64,000 bases of DNA, taken from the NCBI GenBank assembly GCA_005503335.1, contig SCMQ01000007.1, forward strand, positions 1-64,000, read 5' to 3'. The DNA comes from Comamonadaceae bacterium 2FH (GTDB lineage Bacteria; Pseudomonadota; Gammaproteobacteria; Burkholderiales; Burkholderiaceae_C). Below are positions 36,454 through 45,769 of the stretch, piece after piece. Within the stretch, counting starts at the first letter, position 1, and each line of letters begins with the position of its first letter. The position numbers were made by a program, and so were the translations under genes. The notes below the pieces were generated by a model that was not told where the DNA came from, did not search any database, and saw only the letters and a list, made by a program, of their open reading frames with translations.

Positions 36454-37116
36454 TCAGGCCTTGGCGGCCGCGCTCTTCCTGGCTGGGGCCGCCTTCTTGG
36501 CCGCAGGCTTGCTGGCCACGGCCTTCTTCGCCACCACCTTCTTGGCCGCCGTCTTGCGGGCCGCGCTGCCATCGCCGCCCTTGCCTGCCGCAGGCGCGGC
36601 GGCACTCTTGGCTGCGGCGCCTGCGCGCTTGGCCGGGGCCTTTGCAGCGGGCCTGGCCTGCGCCGATGCCGGCGCCTTCTTCTTGGCTGCGGTCTTCTTG
36701 GCCGGCACCTTGGCCGCGGGCTCGGCCGCCGCTTTGGCGACGGGCTTGGGCGCGCCGAGCTTCAGGCGCACGGGCTTGTCACCCCAGATCTCCTCGAGGT
36801 TGTAGTACTGGCGGATGGCGGGCTGCATGATGTGCGCCACCGCCGCGCCGCAGTCCACGATGATCCATTCGCCGTTCTCCTCGCCTTCGATGCGCGGCTT
36901 GGGAAAGCCGGCCTCGCGCACCTTGTCGCGCACGCTGGCCGCCAGCGCCTTGGTCTGGCGGTTGGAGGTACCCGAGGCCACGATGACGCGCTCGAACAGG
37001 GGGGAGAGGTGCTCGGTGTTGAACACCTGGACATGCTGTGCCTTCACGTCCTCCAAGCCATCGACGATGGCACGCTGGAGCTTCTGGGTGTCTTTTTTGG
37101 CGCTGGAGTCAGTCAT
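36454..37116 (-). CDS. rsfS: Ribosomal silencing factor RsfS with basic tail
   Basis: RsfS binds L14 and blocks subunit joining in starvation. The canonical domain fills residues 1-118 ([58 protein letters not shown]). It is followed by about 100 residues made almost only of A, K, P with some R, S and G ([21 protein letters not shown]), resembling histone H1/AlgP-like tails and presumably disordered and nucleic-acid binding. Typical RsfS proteins end soon after residue 115-130. The start overlaps the nadD stop by one base (TGATG). Confidence 0.93.
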   Translation of the reverse strand: MTDSSAKKDTQKLQRAIVDGLEDVKAQHVQVFNTEHLSPLFERVIVASGTSNRQTKALAASVRDKVREAGFPKPRIEGEENGEWIIVDCGAAVAHIMQPAIRQYYNLEEIWGDKPVRLKLGAPKPVAKAAAEPAAKVPAKKTAAKKKAPASAQARPAAKAPAKRAGAAAKSAAAPAAGKGGDGSAARKTAAKKVVAKKAVASKPAAKKAAPARKSAAAKA

Positions 37117-37727
37117 CAGGCAGAAAGATAGAGGTGGTGTTGTTCAATATAGCGTGCAACGCCGGCAGGAACCAGATGGTCGATCCCCAGCCCGGCCTGC
37201 ACCCGCGCACGGATGTCGGTGGCGCTGTGCGGCATGGCTGCCACCTGCAGACGCTGGAAACGCCCGCCGCCCAGGGGCGGCGCCGGGTGATCGGGGTCGA
37301 AGGCGTCGGGATGGTTGGCGTCGTCGTCGCGCGAAGCTACAGAAATTATAGCAATCTGCAGGATCTCCTGCCACCGGTGCCAGCGCGGCAGGGCCAGGGC
37401 CTGGTCGCTGCCGAGCAGCAGATGCAGCTGTGCGCCCGGGTATTCGGCCTGCAGCGCGACCAGGGTGTCTATGGTGTAGGTCGGGCCGGCCCGGCGCAGC
37501 TCGCGGTCGTCCACCACCACGCCGGCACAGTCCTCGAACGCCTGGCGGGCCATGGCCAGGCGGTGCTCGGCCGCGCTCAGCGTGCGCGCCTTGTGCCAGG
37601 CATGGCCGGTGGGCAAGGCATGCAGCCGGTCGAGCTGAAGCTGCGCCAGCGCGGCCCGCGCCAGCGCGACATGCGCCAGGTGCGGCGGGTCGAAGGCCCC
37701 GCCGAAGACGCCGATGCGCAGCGCCAT
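37116..37727 (-). CDS. nadD: Nicotinate-nucleotide adenylyltransferase
   Basis: NadD (203 residues) makes deamido-NAD from nicotinate mononucleotide and ATP. The nucleotidyltransferase motif GVFGGAFDPPHLAH is at residue 6, LLLGSDQALALPRWHRW at about 105, and the C-terminal SATDIRARV at about 169 is the ISxTxxR-like motif. The ATG at 37725-37727 follows hemF by a few bases; the frame is open far upstream but antisense-like there. Operon with rsfS. Confidence 0.94.
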   Translation of the reverse strand: MALRIGVFGGAFDPPHLAHVALARAALAQLQLDRLHALPTGHAWHKARTLSAAEHRLAMARQAFEDCAGVVVDDRELRRAGPTYTIDTLVALQAEYPGAQLHLLLGSDQALALPRWHRWQEILQIAIISVASRDDDANHPDAFDPDHPAPPLGGGRFQRLQVAAMPHSATDIRARVQAGLGIDHLVPAGVARYIEQHHLYLSA

Positions 37728-37732
37728 GCCCG

Positions 37733-38698
37733 TCAAACCCAATCCCGGCGCACCAGGAACTGGCTGTACAGCGCGGCCTCGGGCGTGCCGGGCTCCGGCT
37801 CGCGCCGGTAGGCCCAGCTGGCCAGCGGCGGCATGGACAGCAGGATGGACTCGGTGCGCCCGCCGGACTGCAGGCCGAAATGCGTGCCCCGGTCCCAGAC
37901 CAGGTTGAACTCGACGTAGCGGCCCCGGCGGTAGAGCTGGAACTCGCGTTCGCGCTCGCCCCAGGCCAGGGCGCGGCGCCGCTCGACGATGGGCAGGTAG
38001 GCCGAGAGAAAGGCGTCGCCCACCGCCTGCACCAGGGCGAAGCCGTTGTCGAAGCCGCCTTCGGCGAAGTCGTCGAAGAACACGCCGCCGACGCCGCGCT
38101 GCTCGTCGCGGTGCTTGAGGTAGAAGTACTCGTCGCACCAGGCCTTGAAGCGCGGGTACTTGTCCACGCCGAACGGCGCGAGGGCCTGCTGGCAGACGCG
38201 ATGGAAATGCACCGCGTCTTCCTCGAAGCCGTAGTAGGGCGTGAGGTCCATGCCGCCGCCGAACCAGCACACCGCAGCCTGGCCCGCCGGCTTGGCCGCG
38301 ATCATGCGCACGTTCATGTGCACGGTGGGCACATAGGGGTTGCGTGGGTGGAACACCAGCGACACGCCCAGGGCCTCGAACGGCGCGCCCGCGAGCTCGG
38401 GACGGTGCTGGGTGGCCGAGGGCGGCAGGCGGGGGCCCTGCACATGGGAGAAGCCGCAACCCGCGCGCTCGAACACCGGCCCGCCCTCGAGGATGCGCGT
38501 GATCCCCTCGCCCTGCAGCGGCTCCTGCGCCGCCTTGCGCCAGGCGTCCTCGCGGAAGGGACTGCCGTCGATCGCGCCGATCGCGTCGGCGATGCGCGTC
38601 TGCAGCGACTGCAGGTAGGCGCGCACGGTGGCTACGCCGGAAGCTTTCATCTCGCCCTGGACCTGGTTCGTAGGCGCGGGGGTCTGCGGCCAGGCCAT
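37733..38698 (-). CDS. hemF: Aerobic coproporphyrinogen III oxidase
   Basis: HemF (321 residues from the first ATG) catalyses the O2-dependent decarboxylation of coproporphyrinogen III to protoporphyrinogen IX in haem synthesis. Motifs include [19 protein letters not shown] (about 150), [28 protein letters not shown] (about 188-215) and [31 protein letters not shown] (about 255-285). The first ATG (38696-38698) overlaps the purD stop by one base; a second in-frame ATG at 38648-38650 would give about 305 residues, closer to the usual size, so the exact start is open. Confidence 0.95.
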   Translation of the reverse strand: MAWPQTPAPTNQVQGEMKASGVATVRAYLQSLQTRIADAIGAIDGSPFREDAWRKAAQEPLQGEGITRILEGGPVFERAGCGFSHVQGPRLPPSATQHRPELAGAPFEALGVSLVFHPRNPYVPTVHMNVRMIAAKPAGQAAVCWFGGGMDLTPYYGFEEDAVHFHRVCQQALAPFGVDKYPRFKAWCDEYFYLKHRDEQRGVGGVFFDDFAEGGFDNGFALVQAVGDAFLSAYLPIVERRRALAWGEREREFQLYRRGRYVEFNLVWDRGTHFGLQSGGRTESILLSMPPLASWAYRREPEPGTPEAALYSQFLVRRDWV

Positions 38699-39987
38699 CA
38701 GGACTTCACGGCCCTGAAGCCGATGTCGCGCCGGTACTGCATGCCGTCGAAATGGATGCCGCGCGCCACGTCGTAGGCGCGCTGCTGGGCCTGCTTCACG
38801 GTGTCGGCCAGCACCGTCACGCACAGCACGCGGCCGCCCGAGCTGCGCACCTCGCCGCCCTGGCCTCCCTGGCCACTGGTGCCGGCATGGAACACCATGG
38901 CGTCGTCGGCCGGCTTGGGCAGGCCGGTGATCAGGTCGCCCTTGCGCGGGTTCAGCGGGTAGCCGGCCGCGGCCATCACCACGCCCAGGGCGGTGCGGCG
39001 GTCCCACTGCAGGTCCACGCTGTCGAGCTGGCCCGCGGTGGCGGCCAGCATCACGTCGACCAGGTCGGACTTCAGGCGCATCATGATGGGCTGGGTCTCG
39101 GGGTCGCCCATGCGGCAGTTGAACTCCAGCGTCTTGGGATGGCCCTTGGCGTCGATCATCAGGCCGGCGTAGAGGAAACCGGTGTAGGGGATGCCGTCCT
39201 TTTCCATGCCGCGGATGGTGGGCAGGATGATCTCGCGCATGGCGCGCGCATGCACGTCGGCCGTGACCACGGGCGCGGGCGAATAGGCACCCATGCCGCC
39301 GGTGTTGGGGCCGGCGTCGCCGTCGAGCAGGCGCTTGTGGTCCTGGCTGGTGGCCAGAGCGACCACGTTCTTGCCATCGCACATCACGATGAAGCTGGCC
39401 TCCTCGCCCTGCAGGAATTCCTCGATCACCACGCGCGCGCCGCCCTCGTTGTGGCTCACGCCCAGGGTGTTGTCCAGCAGCATGAAGTCGATCGCCTCGT
39501 GCGCCTCGGCGGCCGTCATGGCCACCACCACGCCCTTGCCCGCGGCCAGGCCGTCGGCCTTGACCACGATGGGCGCGCCCTTGCGGTCCACGTAGGCATG
39601 TGCGCCGACCGGGTCGATGAAGCTTTCGTACTCGGCCGTGGGAATGCCATGGCGCTTCATGAAGGCCTTGGAGAAGGCCTTGGAGCTCTCCAGTTGCGCG
39701 GCCGCCTTGGTCGGGCCGAAGATGCGCAGGCCATGGGCGCGGAACTCGTCGACCACGCCGGCGGCCAGCGGTCCCTCGGGGCCGACCACCGTGAGGGCGA
39801 TCTTCTCCTTCTGTGCCCATTCGCGCAGGGCCACCACGTCCGTGATGTCCACGTTGACCAGGTTGGGGTCCAGCGCCGTGCCGCCGTTGCCCGGCGCGAC
39901 GTAGACCTGCTGGACCTTGGGGGAGCGCGAGAGCTTCCAGGCCAGCGCATGTTCGCGGCCGCCGCCGCCGATCACCAGGATTTTCAT
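38698..39987 (-). CDS. purD: Phosphoribosylamine-glycine ligase
   Basis: PurD (429 residues) is the ATP-grasp ligase that joins glycine to phosphoribosylamine in purine synthesis. It begins [20 protein letters not shown] and has [15 protein letters not shown] (about 144), [17 protein letters not shown] (about 187) and the family signature [17 protein letters not shown] (about 285). It is complete, with one-base overlap to hemF and 10 bases from yebC, in a co-directional run of housekeeping genes. Confidence 0.97.
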   Translation of the reverse strand: MKILVIGGGGREHALAWKLSRSPKVQQVYVAPGNGGTALDPNLVNVDITDVVALREWAQKEKIALTVVGPEGPLAAGVVDEFRAHGLRIFGPTKAAAQLESSKAFSKAFMKRHGIPTAEYESFIDPVGAHAYVDRKGAPIVVKADGLAAGKGVVVAMTAAEAHEAIDFMLLDNTLGVSHNEGGARVVIEEFLQGEEASFIVMCDGKNVVALATSQDHKRLLDGDAGPNTGGMGAYSPAPVVTADVHARAMREIILPTIRGMEKDGIPYTGFLYAGLMIDAKGHPKTLEFNCRMGDPETQPIMMRLKSDLVDVMLAATAGQLDSVDLQWDRRTALGVVMAAAGYPLNPRKGDLITGLPKPADDAMVFHAGTSGQGGQGGEVRSSGGRVLCVTVLADTVKQAQQRAYDVARGIHFDGMQYRRDIGFRAVKS

Positions 39988-39997
39988 GCGAGGGCCC

Positions 39998-40723
39998 TTA
40001 TTCGGAAATTTCAGCGTTGTGGAACACGTTCTGCACGTCGTCCAGGTCTTCCAGAACGTCGAGCAGCTTCTGCATCCGGGCGGCGTCCTCGCCGCTGAGC
40101 GCTATGCTGTTCTCCGGGCGCATGGTGACCTCGGCCACCTCGGGCGTCAGGCCCGCCGCCTCCAGCGCGTTCTTCACCGCCTCGAAGTCGGCCGGCGCGG
40201 TCAGCACCTCGATCGCGCCCTCCTCGTCGGCGATCACGTCCTCGGCGCCGGCTTCCAGGGCGACTTCCATGACCTTGTCCTCGCTGGTGCCGGGCGCGAA
40301 GATCAGCTGACCCACATTCCTGAACTGGAACGCGACCGAGCCCTCGGTGCCCATGTTGCCGCCGTACTTGCTGAAGGCGTGGCGCACCTCGGCCACGGTG
40401 CGCACGCGGTTGTCGGTCATGGTGTCGACGATGATGGCGGCCCCGCCTATGCCGTAGCCCTCGTAGCGGATTTCCTCGTAGTTCACGCCTTCCAGGTTGC
40501 CGGTGGCCTTGTCGATGTTGCGCTTGACGGTGTCGGCCGGCATGTTGGCCGCCTTGGCCTTTTCAATGGCCAGGCGCAGGCGGGGGTTGGCCGTCGGATC
40601 GCCGCCGCCGGTGCGGGCGGCCACCATGATCTCGCGCACCACGCGCGTCCAGATGCGCTGGCGCTTCTCGTCCTGTCTGCCCTTGCGGTGCTGGATATTT
40701 GCCCATTTGCTGTGGCCGGCCAT
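39998..40723 (-). CDS. YebC/PmpR-family regulator
   Basis: The 241-residue YebC/TACO1-family protein starts [21 protein letters not shown]. Members were described as transcription regulators (PmpR) and more recently as translation factors easing synthesis at proline stretches. Conserved segments include [30 protein letters not shown] (about 44) and [23 protein letters not shown] (about 87). AAGGA lies 6-7 bases before the ATG. It is the first gene of the minus-strand run through purD. Confidence 0.94.
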   Translation of the reverse strand: MAGHSKWANIQHRKGRQDEKRQRIWTRVVREIMVAARTGGGDPTANPRLRLAIEKAKAANMPADTVKRNIDKATGNLEGVNYEEIRYEGYGIGGAAIIVDTMTDNRVRTVAEVRHAFSKYGGNMGTEGSVAFQFRNVGQLIFAPGTSEDKVMEVALEAGAEDVIADEEGAIEVLTAPADFEAVKNALEAAGLTPEVAEVTMRPENSIALSGEDAARMQKLLDVLEDLDDVQNVFHNAEISE

Positions 40724-40792
40724 CAGAAATCCTTGCGTGTTGATTTAATCTATGCCCTGGATTTTACTTTTCACTCCCCGGGAGCCCTCTTC

Positions 40793-42304
40793 ATGGCCGA
40801 ACCGCTGCTGATCGCCAGGCATGGCGCCACCGAATGCCATCTGCTGCCCGGCCTGGCCAACCGCCACGGCCTGATCACCGGCGCCACCGGCACGGGCAAG
40901 ACCGTGACGCTGCAGACCCTGGCGGAGAACTTCTCGCGCATCGGCGTGCCGGTGTTCATGGCCGACGTCAAGGGCGACCTCACGGGCATCAGTCAGGCCG
41001 GCCAGATAGCCGGCAAGCTGGCGGCCGTGCTGCAGGAGCGCGGGCTGGACGCCCCCGAGTCGCGCGCCTGCCCGGCCACCCTGTGGGACGTGTTCGGCGA
41101 GCAAGGCCACCCGGTGCGCGCCACGGTTTCCGACATGGGGCCGCTGCTGCTGGGGCGCATGCTGAATCTCAACGAGACCCAGGCCGGCGTGCTCAACCTG
41201 GTGTTCAAGATCGCCGACGACAACGGCCTGCTGCTGCTGGACCTGAAGGACTTGCGCGCCATGCTGCAGCATGTGGGCGACAACGCCAGCCAGTTCACCA
41301 CCGAGTACGGCAACGTCAGCGCCGCCAGCGTCGGCGCCATCCAGCGCGGCCTGCTGCAGATCGAGTCCCAGGGCGGCGACAAGTTCTTCGGCGAGCCCAT
41401 GCTCAACCTCGAGGACTTCATGCAGACCGACGCCGCGGGCCACGGCGTGGTCAACATCCTGGCGGCCGACAGGCTGCTGAACGCGCCGCGCCTGTATGCC
41501 AGCTTCCTGCTGTGGATGCTGTCCGAGCTGTTCGAGCAACTGCCCGAGGTCGGCGACCCGGATCAGCCGAAGCTGGTGTTCTTCTTCGACGAGGCCCACC
41601 TGCTGTTCGACGACGCGCCCAAGGTGCTGGTCGAGCGCATCGAGCTGGTGGTCCGCCTGGTGCGCTCCAAGGGCGTCGGCGTGTATTTCGTCACGCAGAA
41701 CCCGCTCGACATCCCGGACAGCGTGCTGGCCCAGCTCGGCAACCGCGTGCAGCACGCCCTGCGCGCCTTCACGCCGCGCGACCAGAAGGCGGTGAAAGCC
41801 ACGGCCCAGACCATGCGCCAGAAGCCGGGGCTGGACATAGAGACCGCGATCACCGAGCTCGCGGTGGGCGAGGCCCTGGTCAGCCTGCTCGACGCCAAGG
41901 GCCGCCCCGGCGTGACCGAGCGCGTCTACGTGCTGCCACCGGGCAGCCAGATCGGGCCGATCACGCCGGTGCAACGCCAGGCCCTGGTGCAAGGCTCGCT
42001 GGTCGCCGGCGTCTACGAGAAGACGGTGGACCGCGAATCGGCCCACGAGATCCTCAAGGGCCGCGCCGCCGCGACCGAGGCGGCTGCGTCTGCCGGCACG
42101 GGCGGCAACGGCAAGGCGGCCGAAGGCGGCCTGCTGGGTGGCCTGGGCGACATGCTGTTCGGCTCCACCGGACCGCGCGGCGGCCGACGCGAGGGCCTGG
42201 CCGAGGCCATGGCCAAGTCCGCCGTGCGCACCATAGGCACCACGGTGGGCCGGGAGATCATCCGCGGCGTGCTGGGCAGTCTGCTCGGCGGGCGCAGGCG
42301 CTGA
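40793..42304 (+). CDS. HerA-like ATPase (DUF853, YjgR type)
   Basis: The 503-residue protein is a FtsK/HerA-superfamily ATPase of the DUF853 (YjgR) type. Walker A is [20 protein letters not shown] (about 27-46), Walker B is [15 protein letters not shown] (about 258), and there is a [26 protein letters not shown] arginine-finger region (about 298). A glycine-rich low-complexity stretch (about 430-475) precedes a final hydrophobic helix ending GSLLGGRRR. The ATG at 40793 has GGGAGCC upstream. Biochemical role is undefined; HerA relatives translocate DNA. It is followed by upp after 12 bases. Confidence 0.9.
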   Translation: MAEPLLIARHGATECHLLPGLANRHGLITGATGTGKTVTLQTLAENFSRIGVPVFMADVKGDLTGISQAGQIAGKLAAVLQERGLDAPESRACPATLWDVFGEQGHPVRATVSDMGPLLLGRMLNLNETQAGVLNLVFKIADDNGLLLLDLKDLRAMLQHVGDNASQFTTEYGNVSAASVGAIQRGLLQIESQGGDKFFGEPMLNLEDFMQTDAAGHGVVNILAADRLLNAPRLYASFLLWMLSELFEQLPEVGDPDQPKLVFFFDEAHLLFDDAPKVLVERIELVVRLVRSKGVGVYFVTQNPLDIPDSVLAQLGNRVQHALRAFTPRDQKAVKATAQTMRQKPGLDIETAITELAVGEALVSLLDAKGRPGVTERVYVLPPGSQIGPITPVQRQALVQGSLVAGVYEKTVDRESAHEILKGRAAATEAAASAGTGGNGKAAEGGLLGGLGDMLFGSTGPRGGRREGLAEAMAKSAVRTIGTTVGREIIRGVLGSLLGGRRR

Positions 42305-42316
42305 AGGAGAAAAGCC

Positions 42317-42946
<630 letters not shown>

Positions 42947-42972
42947 GGCGCCATCCCAGGACGGCGGAGACC

Positions 42973-44247
42973 ATGCTCGACCTGCTGATCACCCACGCCA
43001 CCCTGCCGGACGGCCGCAGCGACATGTCCGTGGCCGTGCAGGACGGCCGCATCACCGAAGTGAGCCAGGGCCTGAGCGCCGCGGCCCATGAAGTCGTGGA
43101 CGCCCAGGGCCTGCTGCTCAGCCCGCCCTTCGTCGACGCACATTTCCACATGGACGCCGCCCTGAGCTACGGCCTGCCGCGCGTCAACCAGAGCGGTACC
43201 CTGCTCGAAGGCATCGCGCTGTGGGGCGAGCTCAAGCCGCTGCTCACGCAGGAGGCCCTGGTCGAGCGCGCCCTCGCCTATTGCGACTGGGCCGTGGCCA
43301 AGGGCCTGCTGGCCGTGCGCTCGCACGTGGACGTGTGCGATCCGCGCCTGCTGGCCGTGCAGGCCCTGCTGGAGGTCAAGCAGCGCGTGGCGCCCTACCT
43401 CGACCTGCAGTTGGTCGCCTTTCCGCAGGACGGCGTGCTGCGCTCCCCGGGCGCGCTCGAGCAGCTCCAGCGTGCGCTGGCCATGGGCGTGGACGTGGTG
43501 GGAGGCATTCCGCATTTCGAGCGCACCATGGCCGAAGGCGCGGCCAGCGTGAAGCTGCTGTGCGAGCTCGCCGCCGAGCAGGGCCGCATGGTGGACATGC
43601 ACTGCGACGAGTCCGACGACCCGCTGTCGCGCCACATCGAGACCCTGGCCTTCGAGACGCAGCGCCTGGGCCTGCAGGGCCGGGTGACGGGCTCGCACCT
43701 GACCTCGATGCACTCCATGGACAACTACTACGTGTCCAAGCTGCTGCCGCTGATGGCCGAGGCCCAGGTCCATGCGGTGGCCAACCCGCTGATCAACATC
43801 ACGCTTCAGGGCCGCCACGACAGCTACCCAAAGCGCCGCGGCATGACGCGCGTGCCCGAGCTGATGGCGCAGGGCGTCACGGTCGCCTTCGGCCATGACT
43901 GCGTGATGGATCCCTGGTACTCGCTGGGCTCGGCCGACATGCTCGAGGTGGCCCACATGGGCCTGCATGTGGCGCAGATGACCAGCCAGACAGCGATGCG
44001 CCAATGCTTCGACGCCGTCACGGTCAACCCGGCGCGCATTCTGAAGCTGCAAGGCTACGGACTGGAAGCCGGCTGCCATGCCGACTTCGTGCTGCTGCAG
44101 GCGCGTGACCCCGTCGAGGCGATACGCCTGCGCGCCACGCGGCTCAAGGTCTTCCGGCGCGGCAAGCTGGTCGCGCAGACGCCGCCCGCCACGGCCACGC
44201 TGCATCTGGCCGCGCGCCCCGGCAGCACGGCATTCATGTACCGCTGA
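42973..44247 (+). CDS. Cytosine deaminase-like amidohydrolase
   Basis: The 424-residue protein is a CodA-like metal-dependent amidohydrolase. Metal ligands are visible in FVDAHFHMDAA (HxH, about residue 56), MVDMHCDESDDP (His and the catalytic Glu-like acid, about 213) and AFGHDCVMDPWYSLG (Asp, about 307). These match cytosine deaminase, which makes uracil and ammonia, but related enzymes deaminate isoguanine or creatinine. GGCGGAG precedes the ATG. It lies 26 bases after upp, consistent with a cytosine-to-UMP salvage unit, and converges with sbcB 5 bases away. Confidence 0.85.
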   Translation: MLDLLITHATLPDGRSDMSVAVQDGRITEVSQGLSAAAHEVVDAQGLLLSPPFVDAHFHMDAALSYGLPRVNQSGTLLEGIALWGELKPLLTQEALVERALAYCDWAVAKGLLAVRSHVDVCDPRLLAVQALLEVKQRVAPYLDLQLVAFPQDGVLRSPGALEQLQRALAMGVDVVGGIPHFERTMAEGAASVKLLCELAAEQGRMVDMHCDESDDPLSRHIETLAFETQRLGLQGRVTGSHLTSMHSMDNYYVSKLLPLMAEAQVHAVANPLINITLQGRHDSYPKRRGMTRVPELMAQGVTVAFGHDCVMDPWYSLGSADMLEVAHMGLHVAQMTSQTAMRQCFDAVTVNPARILKLQGYGLEAGCHADFVLLQARDPVEAIRLRATRLKVFRRGKLVAQTPPATATLHLAARPGSTAFMYR

Positions 44248-44252
44248 GGCGG

Positions 44253-45704
44253 CTACCGCTGCGGCGCGATCGACTCCGCATAGTCGTAGAGCGCGCCCAG
44301 GATGGCCTCGGCGCGCTCGTCGGCCTTCTCCGACAAGGCGTCGATGCGATCGGACAGGGCCTGCAGGGTCAGCGCCCCGCCCTCCCCCTCGAACAGGCGG
44401 GCCGCGCGGTGCTCGCTCCAGCGCTGCGCCTCCTCCTGCGTCAGCGTGCCGGGGAAGTTGCGCGCGCGGTAACGGAACAGCAGTTCCTCCAGCCGTTCGT
44501 CGTCGAATCCGGTGCGCGCCGCGGCCAGTGCCTCGGGGCCCAGGCTGCGCAGGTGGTTCAGGCGCCGGCGGTCGCCGTTGCCGACGAAGCCGCCGTACAG
44601 GTCCTGGTCCACGTCGGGACGCTGCGCGTCAGCGGCCTCGGGCCGCTCGAACACCTGGGCCCAGATCGCGCTCATGTCGGGCAGGTCGCGGGCCACGGCG
44701 GCATGGCGCAGGGCCTGCTCCATGTCCATGCCCCAGCGTTCGGCCAGCTCGGGCGAGAGCGTGCGCAGCTTGGCCACCACCATGGGCGACTTGTTCAGGT
44801 GCACGGTCTTCACTGGCAGGCGCGTCATGCCCGGCGGCAGCGCGTCGGCCTTGCTGAACAGGCGCAGCCTCAGGGTCGCGACGTCCAGCGTCGCGAGCTC
44901 GGACGGGTCGTGGGCCAGGTCCCAGGCGATCAGCTCGTTGCGGTTGCGCGGATGGCTGGCCAGCGGCCACAGCACGGCGAGGCAGCCGCGCTGGACCGGA
45001 AACATGCCCGAGACATGCAGGAAAGGCCTGGCGCCGTCGGCCGTGGTCGGCAGACCCAGTTCGGCCATCACGCGCTCCTTCTTGTGCAGTCCCAGGCAGA
45101 ACTCGAACAGCTTGGGCTGCTGGTCGCGGATCAGGCGCGCCAGCGCGATGGTGGCGCGCACGTCCGACAGCGCGTCGTGCGCGGCCTCGTGCGCCAGGCC
45201 GTTGGCGGCGCTCAGGTGCTCCAGCCTGAAGCTGGGCGTTCCGTCGGACTTGCGGGGCCAGGCTATGCCCTCTGGGCGCAGCGCATGGGCCATGCGCACC
45301 ACGTCGAGCAGGTCCCAGCGGCCGCAGCCGTTCTGCCACTCGCGCGCATAAGGGTCGATCAGGTTGCGCCAGAACAGGAAGCGCGTGAACTCGTCGTCGA
45401 AGCGAATCGTGTTGTAGCCCACGCCTATGGTGCCGGGCCGGGCCAGCTCCGCCTCGATGCGCGCGGCGAATTCATGCTCGGCCAACCCTTTCTCCAGGCA
45501 CAGCTGGGGCGTGATCCCCGTGATCAGGCAAGCCTCAGGATCTGGCAGGTAGTCCGGCGCCGGCCGGCAGTAGAGCATCAGCGGCTCGCCGATCTCGTTG
45601 AGCTCGGCGTCGGTGCGGATGGCGGCGAACTGCGCGGGCCGGTCGCGCCGGGGGTCGGCGCCGAAGGTCTCGTAGTCGTGCCAGAGGAAGGTGGACGCGT
45701 GCAT
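44253..45704 (-). CDS. sbcB: Exodeoxyribonuclease I
   Basis: Exonuclease I (483 residues) degrades single-stranded DNA 3' to 5' in recombination and mismatch repair. DEDDh acids are seen in FLWHDYETFGAD (first Asp and Glu), YNTIRFDDEF (about 97) and AAHDALSDVRATIALA (His/Asp, about 178). The SH3-like and C-terminal helical domains follow (for example RNFPGTLTQEEAQRW, about 410). The frame opens with TTG three codons earlier, but the ATG at 45702-45704 (MHASTFLWHDYETFG) is the conserved start. Confidence 0.95.
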   Translation of the reverse strand: MHASTFLWHDYETFGADPRRDRPAQFAAIRTDAELNEIGEPLMLYCRPAPDYLPDPEACLITGITPQLCLEKGLAEHEFAARIEAELARPGTIGVGYNTIRFDDEFTRFLFWRNLIDPYAREWQNGCGRWDLLDVVRMAHALRPEGIAWPRKSDGTPSFRLEHLSAANGLAHEAAHDALSDVRATIALARLIRDQQPKLFEFCLGLHKKERVMAELGLPTTADGARPFLHVSGMFPVQRGCLAVLWPLASHPRNRNELIAWDLAHDPSELATLDVATLRLRLFSKADALPPGMTRLPVKTVHLNKSPMVVAKLRTLSPELAERWGMDMEQALRHAAVARDLPDMSAIWAQVFERPEAADAQRPDVDQDLYGGFVGNGDRRRLNHLRSLGPEALAAARTGFDDERLEELLFRYRARNFPGTLTQEEAQRWSEHRAARLFEGEGGALTLQALSDRIDALSEKADERAEAILGALYDYAESIAPQR

Positions 45705-45769
45705 GCCGGGCAATGTACCCGCAAACCAGCCACGAAAGGCCCGGCGCCCTCATGCGCCTCGCGGGCCGC

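Noticed and set aside
37733-39820. A 695-codon minus-strand frame extending hemF far upstream
   Set aside because: The upstream part is purD read out of frame; it has no family similarity, and hemF has a proper start at 38698.
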